Source: an uncultured Eubacteriales bacterium (GTDB taxonomy: Bacteria > Bacillota > Clostridia > Oscillospirales > Oscillospiraceae). Taken from it: DNA of 5,136 nucleotides. The stretch is taken from contig CABSAB010000133.1 in NCBI GenBank assembly GCA_902475515.1, positions 1 to 5,136 of the forward strand, given 5' to 3'. The notes under the pieces were generated by a model. The model made no database searches. It was not told the origin of the DNA and saw only the letters and a list, made by a program, of their open reading frames with translations. Below are positions 1-5,136 of the stretch, piece after piece; the stretch's first letter is position 1; each line of letters starts with the position of its first letter. The position numbers and the translations under genes were made by a program.

Positions 1-558
1 AAGCTGGTCATGGAAAACGGAAAAGTCACAGCCGTCCACCTGGCCGATCCAGTCGAACCACTCGCCGGTGCCTTTCAGGGCGTTGCGAACCAGGTGGGAA
101 TCCAGCTCCCAATAGGTCTGATCCATGATTTCTACCAGCTTGCTGTTCAGGTCATCCTCCACGCCGCGGTCCTTCTGCCACTGACTGCCATACATCCGCA
201 TGGTGGAAGCAAACCAGGCGCTGCCGCCGCATTTGCGCATTTTCTCCAATACAATGACCTTTTTCCCGGTGAGCCATGCAAACCGTCCCGCGGCAACCAG
301 ACCGCCGCCTCCGCCGCCGATGACGCAGAGATCGCAGTCCAGCGTGATAGGCTCGTGAGGCACCGGCTCCGGCCATGGCTCCGATTCCTTATACATGGCG
401 TCCAGGGGACAGACCTCCACGCATTTGCCGCATTCGATACACTTGTCCTTGTCAATAGAAACAGGTGCGCCCATTGCGCCGCCGATGGCATGGGTGGGAC
501 AGTGCATGGAGCACCGGCCGCAGTTGGTACAGTGCTTGGGGTCAATGATATATGCCAT
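1..558 (-). CDS. Ferredoxin-domain FAD-dependent reductase (FAD_binding_2 / fumarate reductase flavoprotein type), 3' end outside window
   Basis: Seen: 186 codons open from ATG (556-558) to the window edge. Residues 10-21 carry C-x2-C-x2-C-x3-C-P (CTNCGRCSMHCP) and residues 40-51 a second such motif (CIECGKCVEVCP), so two [4Fe-4S] clusters are expected. A short linker leads to a Rossmann FAD site at residues 76-91 (DLCVIGGGGGGLVAAG), then KKVIVLEK at 99-106 and the GGSA segment at 111-114, as in fumarate reductase/succinate dehydrogenase flavoproteins. Known: proteins with this flavin fold reduce activated C=C bonds or oxidise the reverse; the ferredoxin part passes electrons to the FAD. No signal peptide is visible, so it is probably cytoplasmic. 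The catalytic and substrate-binding part lies beyond the window, so the substrate cannot be named. The start is fixed by a strong ribosome site 8 bases upstream. It is divergent from the Old Yellow Enzyme-type reductase gene at 841. Family confident, substrate unknown. Confidence 0.9.
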   Translation of the reverse strand, partial: MAYIIDPKHCTNCGRCSMHCPTHAIGGAMGAPVSIDKDKCIECGKCVEVCPLDAMYKESEPWPEPVPHEPITLDCDLCVIGGGGGGLVAAGRFAWLTGKKVIVLEKMRKCGGSAWFASTMRMYGSQWQKDRGVEDDLNSKLVEIMDQTYWELDSHLVRNALKGTGEWFDWIGQVDGCDFSVFHDQL

Positions 559-566
559 ATAAAACG

Positions 567-574
567 CTCCTTTC
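567..574 (-). promoter_or_regulatory. Ribosome binding site of the ferredoxin-flavoprotein
   Basis: Read on the minus strand, GAAAGGAG lies 8 bases before the ATG at 558. It is a strong Gram-positive Shine-Dalgarno match at good spacing and settles the start just ahead of the first cluster motif. Confidence 0.8.
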
Positions 575-585
575 GTTTTTCTTTT

Positions 586-614
586 ATTATGGTCGCTTTT
601 TGCAAAAGGAGCAA
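586..614 (-). promoter_or_regulatory. Candidate promoter of the ferredoxin-flavoprotein
   Basis: On the minus strand, TTGCTC (609-614) and CATAAT (586-591) are separated by 17 bases. The -10 box matches the sigma-70 consensus at 5 of 6 positions, the -35 box only at its TTG. Transcription would begin near 579, giving a leader of about 20 bases that just includes the ribosome site. A weak -35 box would fit a promoter needing an activator. Tentative. Confidence 0.35.
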
Positions 615-617
615 GCG
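594..617. repeat. Imperfect palindrome within the candidate minus-strand promoter
   Basis: The perfect 10-base palindrome TTTTGCAAAA (598-607) lies between the proposed -10 and -35 boxes of the minus-strand promoter. It sits within wider arms CGCTT (594-598) and AAGCG (613-617), which are not symmetric about the same centre. The position would suit a repressor site, but no regulator gene is in view and A/T-rich palindromes of this size can arise by chance. Confidence 0.3.
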
Positions 618-639
618 TCAATATCGGAAGTGGAACATC

Positions 640-654
640 ATTATGCAAGATAAT
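640..654. promoter_or_regulatory. Candidate LysR-type operator, ATTAT-N5-ATAAT
   Basis: The sequence ATTATGCAAGATAAT has 5-base inverted arms around a 5-base centre. It contains the T-N11-A arrangement typical of LysR-type regulator sites. Its centre (647) is about 68 bases upstream of the proposed minus-strand transcription start, near the -65 position where LysR activators usually bind. It is about 93 bases upstream of the proposed plus-strand start. No regulator gene lies in the window, so the assignment is inference. Confidence 0.35.
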
Positions 655-705
655 CCGGAAAGACCTTAGTTTGCATTTATCCAGGAACTGTTTGGATTTT
701 GTCAG

Positions 706-733
706 TTTTCATGAGAGGGAATCATGTTACAAT
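706..733 (+). promoter_or_regulatory. Candidate extended -10 promoter of the reductase-glucosidase operon
   Basis: TACAAT (728-733) matches the -10 consensus at 5 of 6 positions and is preceded by TG at 725-726, the extended -10 signature. A weaker -35 box, TTTTCA (706-711), lies 16 bases upstream. Transcription would start near 740, leaving a leader of about 100 bases before the reductase start codon. Confidence 0.5.
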
Positions 734-829
734 AGATAAAAGAAGAGCAAAGTGAAGCGCATGGCAATGATTCAACAAAATGTTTAGCCCATGGCGAAAG
801 CGTGCGCCGCACGGAATATAAAACTTTTT

Positions 830-838
830 GAGGTGATC
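830..838 (+). promoter_or_regulatory. Ribosome binding site of the Old Yellow Enzyme-type reductase
   Basis: GAGGTGATC is an exact complement of the 3' end of 16S rRNA. Its GAGG core ends 7 bases before the ATG at 841, which fixes that start. This strong site implies the gene was efficiently translated before its frame was broken. Confidence 0.8.
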
Positions 839-840
839 CT

Positions 841-1602
841 ATGCATCGTTACTATCCGACACTGTTATCCCCCTATGTACTGCCCAACGGCGTGGTGCTG
901 AAAAACCGAATGATATGTCCGCCGAACCAGCCGTCTACTGTACAGGGTGCGGAGAATTTTCCCACGCAGAATCTCATCCGCCAATATGCGGACCGGGCCA
1001 GGAACGGCGCAGCCATTGTTACAACCTCCGGGGCCTATTTGACCGCCGGCGACCCCAAGGAGCACAGCTGGGGCTGGAATGTCGAAGACGGTAGCGCCCA
1101 GAATTACATGAGTGAGCTGGCGGAGGCCATCCACGCCTATGGAAGCCTCTGCAATGGATTTCTCATCTGCTTCCCGGAGGATGGGTATGACGTGAGCGCC
1201 TTTGATCTGGCGTTAAATCAGGAGATCCACTATATGCTGTCCGAGTCCTTCAAAAAAGAGCCGAAGGCCCTGACCACAGAAATGGTCTACGAGCACATCG
1301 AGCGCTATGTCCGGCAGGTAAAGGCCATGGCGGAATGCGGCTACGACGGTGTGAATATCCATATGTCCTACCGCTTTTCGCTGGCGGCGAGATTCCTGTC
1401 GCCCATGACCAATCTGCGCACCGATGAATTCGGCGGGGACTTTGCCGGCAGGACGAAATTCTGCCGGGAGCTTTGCAAAAGGATCAAGCAGGCCTGTGGA
1501 AACCGCTTCGTGATCGAGGAGGAGGCTGCCACCGCAATCTCCGGACCATGGAGGAGTCTATTCGCTTTTCCAAGGAGATGCACGGCCTGGTGGACATCAT
1601 GA
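841..1602 (+). CDS. N-terminal fragment of the disrupted ene-reductase (FMN barrel, 253 aa)
   Basis: The frame opens at ATG 841 behind a strong ribosome site and ends at TGA 1600-1602. Residues 1-226 are the start of an Old Yellow Enzyme barrel: LKNRM at 20-24, QGAENFP at 35-41, NGAAIVTTSGAY at about 55-66, IHMSYRF at 173-179, RFLSPMTN at 184-191 and TDEFGG at 194-199. The segment around residues 174-179 corresponds to the catalytic HGAHGY-type motif but reads HMSYRF. Residues 227-253 are off-frame: 227-235 come from the inverted repeat arm, and 236-253 are the true gene read in the wrong frame. The protein lacks the last part of the barrel, the iron-sulfur cluster and both dinucleotide domains, so it could not work as a normal NAD(P)H-dependent reductase. 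Confidence 0.75.
   Translation: MHRYYPTLLSPYVLPNGVVLKNRMICPPNQPSTVQGAENFPTQNLIRQYADRARNGAAIVTTSGAYLTAGDPKEHSWGWNVEDGSAQNYMSELAEAIHAYGSLCNGFLICFPEDGYDVSAFDLALNQEIHYMLSESFKKEPKALTTEMVYEHIERYVRQVKAMAECGYDGVNIHMSYRFSLAARFLSPMTNLRTDEFGGDFAGRTKFCRELCKRIKQACGNRFVIEEEAATAISGPWRSLFAFPRRCTAWWTS
1519..1544 (+). repeat. Left arm of 26-base perfect inverted repeat (acquired copy)
   Basis: These 26 bases, beginning GAGGAGGCTGCC and ending ATCTCCGG, are the exact reverse complement of 1701-1726. The arm begins immediately after the last in-frame family codon (GAG 1516-1518) and ends immediately before the first codon of the resumed frame (ACC 1545). Since 26 is not a multiple of 3, it accounts for the frameshift. 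In frame it reads EEAATAISG, which does not fit the family except perhaps the final ISG. It appears to be the derived copy. Confidence 0.93.
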
Positions 1603-2786
1603 CCATGCGCTCCGATATTGTAGACCCCCAGCATCCCATCGGCTATGAGCAAAATCCCAGACCCTATGTCTATATGGCCGAGGGCGTGATGGCGGGAGCG
1701 CCGGAGATTGCGGTGGCAGCCTCCTCGGGGCTGTTTGACCCGGAGGCCAATGAAAAGCTGCTTTCAGCGGGAAAAGCCCATCTGGTGTCCATGGCAAGAG
1801 CCTTTATCTCCAATCCGGAATATGGCAAGCTGGTGTATGTGGGAAAGCCAAAGGAACTGGTGCCCTGCATCCGCTGCAACAAGTGCCTCCGGGCCGGTCC
1901 CAGCGAGCCGTGGCTGACGGTATGCACCGTGAATCCTGCCCGGGGCATGGAGCACTTTATGAAGGATCTGCAGCCGCTGGATGGAACGGCAAAGAAGGTG
2001 GCCGTCATCGGCGGCGGCCCGGCAGGTATGATGGCGGCGCTGACTGCCCGGCAGCAGGGCCACCAGGTGCATTTGTTTGAAAAGACGGACCGCATGGGAG
2101 GTCTTTTGAATCACTGCGATACGGTAGAATTTAAGTGGCCCCTGCGGGCTTACCGGGATTATCTGGTCCGCCAGGTGCAGGCGAATCCGGACATTATGGT
2201 ACATATGAACTGCGCGCCTGTGGCCGAATGGCTGGAGGCAGAGGGCTTTGAGGTGGTCATAGCCGCAGTTGGGTCCGAGCCGGCCCTCCCGCCGATCCCC
2301 GGCGCGGATGCCCCCTTTGTGAAATTCGGAAAAGATGTATTTGGCCATGAATCGGAACTGGGGGCACGGGTCGTCATTGTGGGCGGCGGCGAGATCGGCG
2401 TGGAGTGCGGTATCCAGCTGGCTCGAAAGGGACATCGGGTGACGGTGCTGGAGATGACCGACAAGCTGGCCCGGGAGGCGGACCACAACCACTACTATTC
2501 CATGGTCCAGGCGGCCTGGGAGCGGGAAGAAAACTTTACCGGGATCGTGGGTGCCACCTGCACGAAGATCGAAGCACACCAGGTGACCTATCGGGATGGG
2601 CAGGGGAGCCTGCACAGCATCCCCTGCGACAGTGTGGTGCTTTCTGCCGGTATGCGGGCAAAAACCGAGGAAGCCCTCTCTTATGCCGGTGCGGGACAGC
2701 TGTTCCGTATGGTGGGAGACTGCAAAAAAGCGGCGTCCCTCCAGCAGGCCCTGCGCAGCGCCTGGACGACGGCGAAGACGATCTAA
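1548..2786 (+). CDS. C-terminal fragment of the disrupted ene-reductase ([4Fe-4S], FAD and NAD(P)H domains)
   Basis: Family sequence resumes at ACC 1545, and the first ATG is at 1548; the frame is open further back to a TTG at 1473, but that part is meaningless read-through. The order is: end of the FMN barrel (MEESIRFSKEMHGLVDI, then EIAVAASSGLFDPEA and SMARAFISNPEYGKL); a cluster motif CIRCNKC plus a fourth Cys 13 residues on; an FAD Rossmann site VAVIGGGPAGMMAA; an NAD(P)H site VVIVGGGEIGVECG; and a closing VGDCKKAASLQQALRSAW. No ribosome site lies at proper spacing before ATG 1548 (the GAGGAGG at 1519-1525 is too far), so independent translation is doubtful; coupling to the upstream fragment, which ends at 1602 in another frame, is possible. 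TAA at 2784-2786 is 38 bases before the glucosidase start. Confidence 0.7.
   Translation: MEESIRFSKEMHGLVDIMTMRSDIVDPQHPIGYEQNPRPYVYMAEGVMAGAPEIAVAASSGLFDPEANEKLLSAGKAHLVSMARAFISNPEYGKLVYVGKPKELVPCIRCNKCLRAGPSEPWLTVCTVNPARGMEHFMKDLQPLDGTAKKVAVIGGGPAGMMAALTARQQGHQVHLFEKTDRMGGLLNHCDTVEFKWPLRAYRDYLVRQVQANPDIMVHMNCAPVAEWLEAEGFEVVIAAVGSEPALPPIPGADAPFVKFGKDVFGHESELGARVVIVGGGEIGVECGIQLARKGHRVTVLEMTDKLAREADHNHYYSMVQAAWEREENFTGIVGATCTKIEAHQVTYRDGQGSLHSIPCDSVVLSAGMRAKTEEALSYAGAGQLFRMVGDCKKAASLQQALRSAWTTAKTI
1701..1726 (-). repeat. Right arm of 26-base perfect inverted repeat (native copy)
   Basis: This arm matches the reverse complement of 1519-1544 at all 26 positions, with a 156-base spacer (1545-1700). 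Here it encodes PEIAVAASS within the expected GAPEIAVAASSGLFDPEA strand of the FMN barrel, so it is native sequence and probably the template. The match stops at once on both sides (C against G at 1727; G against T at 1700). Confidence 0.93.
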
Positions 2787-2810
2787 CAGGGAATATCAAT
2801 CAACGACTAT

Positions 2811-2815
2811 GGAGG
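2811..2815 (+). promoter_or_regulatory. Ribosome binding site of the glucosidase
   Basis: GGAGG lies 9 bases before ATG 2825, inside the 38-base gap after the reductase stop codon. It supports that start over the in-frame ATGs at 2885 and 2897, which lack a comparable site. No terminator or promoter is visible in the gap. Confidence 0.75.
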
Positions 2816-2824
2816 AATTACACG

Positions 2825-5136
2825 ATGAAGCAACGGAAAAAACGCCCGGTCCCGCCGCCGCCTCCGGCTGTGGTGGACGACGATATGATTAAAAAGATGC
2901 AGGATGAGGACGAGCCGGATATGCCTCAGATGCAGACGCCCATGTATGATATGGATGATCCGGTCTATCAGGAGCGCCACGCCCTAGCCCAGAAGCTTCA
3001 ACTGCAATCCGCCCAGGAGGGGTTTGTACTGCTGAAAAACAGCGGGATACTGCCCCTTTCCGCCGGGACAAAACTCAATGTCTTTGGGCGGCATGCCGGG
3101 CTGTTTTTCACAGAGGAGCTCTGCAAAAAGTACGGTGTGGAATTGAATGCCGACCTGCTGGCGTTCTACACCGACTATAAGACCCGGGACCCGGGCTATA
3201 CCGGCTCCGGCTTCGATGAAGAAACGGGAACATATATCCCCCAGAACCGGACAGCCACGGGAATGTTCGGCAACATCGGTTATCTGGACCACGAGCCGTT
3301 TATCGGCTATGACGTGCACAATGAGGATGGTTCTGTACGGGTACAGCAGATGCCGTCTGACCTGTTGGAACAGGCAAAAGCCTTCTCCGATACGGCAGCG
3401 GTGGTGCTCTACCGCCACGGCGGCGAGGGGGCGGACCACGAGAAGGGGGACGAGCGGCTTTCCGAGGGCGAGGCGGCCATGCTGTCCTTCTGCACGGAGC
3501 ATTTTGCGAAGGTCCTTGTGATCCTTGCCACTAACAGCGTCATCGACGGCGACTTTTTGGTGGAGGATTCCGTCCAGAAATTTTACCAGTATACCTACGG
3601 TGGCGGGGTCTACTCCAACAACATCGGCAAGGAGATTTTCCCGGACTTTGAAAGCCGGGTGGAGCTCCGGTATGTGGATGGGACTGGCGCACCTGCGCCC
3701 CATGTGTACCCCATTCACGCAGATAAGCTGGGCGGCGTGTTTTATACCTGCAATAACCCCGGCGACAATGGCGCCGAGGCCCTGCTGCGGCTGATGCTTG
3801 GAACAGTGAATCCCTCCGGACGGCTCATGGACGAGATTGTCTATGACTACGACGACAACCCGGTTTCAAAATGCTCCGGCGGTCTGACATTCTCTCGCAA
3901 ATCCACCACCGAGGACCTCTATATCTACGGCCACAACTACGTGGCCTACAAAGAGGGCGTATACCTGGGCTACAAGTATTTTGAGACCTTTTGCCCGGAA
4001 AAGGTGGTTTATCCCTTTGGATTTGGCCTTTCTTATACGGAGTTTGCGTGGGATATCGGTGCGCTGAAAACTGGAACGAATGAATACGGCGAGCTGCAAT
4101 TTTCCGTGGATGTGACCGTGAAAAACACCGGGAAAAGCGCAGGCAAAGACGTGGTGCAGCTCTATGTGACAGCGCCCTATGATGCGGACAGTAAGTACCA
4201 TGTGGAAAAACCTCTGGTTGCCCTTTCCGCCTTTGAGAAGACCAAGGAAATTCGGCCCGGAGAAACGGATATCGTGACCCTGGTCTGGAACGCCCGGGAT
4301 ATTGCCTGCTACTCCGACACGGCGGAATGCTATGTGTTGGAGGCGGGCAGCTATCAATTCAATATTGCTGCCAACGCGCACGCCGCCCCGGTGGCAGTAC
4401 TCCTGTGGGACAACCAAAAGGATGTACTGTTTACCCACGATGAGGTGACGGGGACAGCCTATCGGAACCTGTTCACCGGAAGCGAAACAGAGGGCTACCG
4501 TTTCGACGCCCGGGGGACAGAAAAAGAAAACATTGTCTATCTCCACCGGGTGGATGTGGACGGCAGGCCTGCCGTGGCCCCCGGTACGTATCCGGAGACT
4601 ACGGTCCTCAATGAGATCACCCGGGAGACCGCACAGATTTTGGACCTGGAGACCCGTGGCCTGGGGTCCTATTATGAAATGGACGGGACGGATGTTCATT
4701 TCTATGATGCAGACATTCCCCTTCCCACCACCAACGCAGTCTATCGGGATAAGGACGGGAAACAGAAAAACTTCATGCTTCAGGATGTGAACCGATTCCT
4801 GAAGGATAAGACCCATCACAACTATCACAATGTCGAGGCGCTGGAAAAACTGACAGGCATCCGGGTACAAGCCTGGACGCCCAAAACAGACGACTTGGTG
4901 TGGGATCATTTTCTCGATCAGTTCAGCGTGAATGAGATGCTCTGCCGGTTCTACCACTGCGGTTTTGATATCCCCGCCCTCAAGGAGTACGGTATCCCCG
5001 TGACCTACTCCGCCGACACGCCGGGGCAGATTGGCACCAACAACAAAATGCCTATGGGCACCACCACCAAATACTGCGACACCATTCTGGCCTGCACCTT
5101 CAACAAAGAATTGTGCTATGAGCTGGAAGTGCTTCA
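2825..5136 (+). CDS. Glycoside hydrolase family 3 beta-glucosidase, domain-permuted, 3' end outside window
   Basis: Seen: 770 codons open to the window edge. After an unusual N-terminus (residues 1-50: basic KQRKKR, five prolines, then acidic and Met-rich), QSAQEGFVLLKNSGILPLS (about 60-78) begins the domain normally found second in GH3 enzymes. It includes GEGADHEKGDERLSEGE (200-216), NPGDNGAEAL, NPSGRL (329-334) and PFGFGLSYTEF (397-407). A fibronectin III-like domain (about 423-518) follows, with VDVTVKNTGKSAGKDVVQLYV. After a long linker, DHFLDQFSVNEM (about 694 on) and TYSADTPGQIG (727-737) mark the start of the catalytic barrel. The nucleophile Asp lies beyond the window. Known: GH3 enzymes with this swapped order occur in gut Firmicutes and act mostly on beta-glucosides. 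No signal peptide is present, so it should be cytoplasmic. It is probably co-transcribed with the reductase. Family firm; substrate is inference. Confidence 0.92.
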   Translation, partial: MKQRKKRPVPPPPPAVVDDDMIKKMQDEDEPDMPQMQTPMYDMDDPVYQERHALAQKLQLQSAQEGFVLLKNSGILPLSAGTKLNVFGRHAGLFFTEELCKKYGVELNADLLAFYTDYKTRDPGYTGSGFDEETGTYIPQNRTATGMFGNIGYLDHEPFIGYDVHNEDGSVRVQQMPSDLLEQAKAFSDTAAVVLYRHGGEGADHEKGDERLSEGEAAMLSFCTEHFAKVLVILATNSVIDGDFLVEDSVQKFYQYTYGGGVYSNNIGKEIFPDFESRVELRYVDGTGAPAPHVYPIHADKLGGVFYTCNNPGDNGAEALLRLMLGTVNPSGRLMDEIVYDYDDNPVSKCSGGLTFSRKSTTEDLYIYGHNYVAYKEGVYLGYKYFETFCPEKVVYPFGFGLSYTEFAWDIGALKTGTNEYGELQFSVDVTVKNTGKSAGKDVVQLYVTAPYDADSKYHVEKPLVALSAFEKTKEIRPGETDIVTLVWNARDIACYSDTAECYVLEAGSYQFNIAANAHAAPVAVLLWDNQKDVLFTHDEVTGTAYRNLFTGSETEGYRFDARGTEKENIVYLHRVDVDGRPAVAPGTYPETTVLNEITRETAQILDLETRGLGSYYEMDGTDVHFYDADIPLPTTNAVYRDKDGKQKNFMLQDVNRFLKDKTHHNYHNVEALEKLTGIRVQAWTPKTDDLVWDHFLDQFSVNEMLCRFYHCGFDIPALKEYGIPVTYSADTPGQIGTNNKMPMGTTTKYCDTILACTFNKELCYELEVL

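Larger units (their letters stand above)
559..840. other. Divergent intergenic control region
   Basis: These 282 bases separate two head-to-head genes. They contain both candidate promoters, two palindromes and, in the plus-strand leader, a small G+C-rich hairpin (CGTGC-GCC-GCACG, 801-813) located 16 bases ahead of the ribosome site. The hairpin has no following T-run, so it is not a convincing terminator. No RNA gene or riboswitch could be recognised. The stretch is visibly richer in A+T than the flanking genes, as expected of a promoter region. Confidence 0.6.
841..2786 (+). pseudogene. Old Yellow Enzyme-family NAD(P)H:flavin oxidoreductase (2-enoate reductase / 2,4-dienoyl-CoA reductase type), disrupted by frameshift
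   Basis: Read together, two frames give one family protein: FMN barrel with LKNRMI at the start and SPMTNLRTDEFGG near the active site; a [4Fe-4S] motif C-x2-C-x2-C-x12-C (codons at 1866-1868, 1875-1877, 1884-1886, 1923-1925); an FAD fingerprint GGGPAG (about 2010-2027); and an NAD(P)H fingerprint GGGEIG (about 2382-2399). Known: such enzymes use NAD(P)H, FAD, an iron-sulfur cluster and FMN to reduce C=C bonds conjugated to a carbonyl or thioester. Family sequence is in one frame to GTG-ATC-GAG (1510-1518) and in another from ACC-ATG-GAG (1545). The 26 bases between are an inverted copy of 1701-1726, replacing what is normally an ISGEE..GGY-like stretch of 11-12 residues (from memory of the family). 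Domain order and C-terminus (GDCKKAASLQQAL) are otherwise normal. Either a recent pseudogene or a sequence error; family certain, substrate unknown. Confidence 0.85.

Noticed and set aside
10..669. Plus-strand open frame of 219 codons
   Set aside because: It overlaps the minus-strand ferredoxin-flavoprotein, whose cluster and FAD motifs are unmistakable; the plus-strand reading has no recognisable motif.
761..787. Eight-codon open frame in the reductase leader, possible leader peptide
   Set aside because: It has no convincing ribosome site and no run of a regulatory amino acid, and no terminator/antiterminator pair follows it.
801..813. G+C-rich hairpin in the leader as a terminator
   Set aside because: The stem is only 5 base pairs and no T-run follows directly; it would also block the gene just downstream.
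1473..1547. TTG start at 1473 for the C-terminal reductase fragment
   Set aside because: The encoded residues are out-of-frame barrel sequence and repeat arm, and there is no ribosome site, so this is read-through rather than a true start.
1368..1652. Minus-strand frame containing PEIAVAASS, resembling the plus-strand reductase
   Set aside because: The resemblance comes only from the inverted repeat arm; the rest has no meaning, so it is not a second reductase copy.
1764..2615. Minus-strand open frame of 283 codons opposite the reductase
   Set aside because: It lies against the cluster, FAD and NAD(P)H motifs of the plus-strand gene and has no family features itself.
3866..4957. Minus-strand open frame of 363 codons opposite the glucosidase
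   Set aside because: The plus strand carries clear GH3 and fibronectin-like sequence throughout; this is an antisense shadow in G+C-rich DNA.

Overview
The window looks like chromosomal DNA from an anaerobic Gram-positive bacterium, most likely a G+C-rich gut Clostridia lineage (Oscillospiraceae or Lachnospiraceae type). This is inference from strong Shodde-Dalgarno-type ribosome sites (GAAAGGAG, GAGGTGATC, GGAGG), oxygen-sensitive iron-sulfur flavoenzymes and a permuted family 3 beta-glucosidase. No RNA gene, CRISPR array, insertion sequence or phage gene was seen.

Layout. Positions 1-558 (minus strand) hold the first 186 residues of a flavoprotein that begins with two [4Fe-4S] motifs followed by an FAD-binding fold of the fumarate-reductase type; it runs off the left edge. 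Positions 559-840 are a divergent control region with a candidate promoter for each direction and two palindromes. Positions 841-2786 (plus strand) hold a multidomain Old Yellow Enzyme-family reductase (FMN barrel, [4Fe-4S] cluster, FAD and NAD(P)H domains, about 640-650 residues when whole). It is broken into two reading frames. Positions 2825-5136 (plus strand) hold 770 residues of a family 3 glycoside hydrolase with its C-terminal domains placed first; it runs off the right edge just as the catalytic barrel begins.

The main observation is inside the reductase. The frame break sits exactly at a 26-base segment (1519-1544) that is a perfect reverse complement of 1701-1726 in the same gene. 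The right copy encodes normal family sequence; the left copy replaces the stretch that should join the barrel's two halves and shifts the frame. This looks like a template-switch (inverted copy) mutation, or an assembly artefact. Inverting the 156 bases between the arms would not restore the frame.

Together the genes suggest, by inference only, a small locus for plant glycosides: the glucosidase would release an aglycone, and the ene-reductase and ferredoxin-flavoprotein would reduce its conjugated double bonds. The short 38-base gap suggests the reductase and glucosidase form one operon, while the flavoprotein is transcribed divergently.
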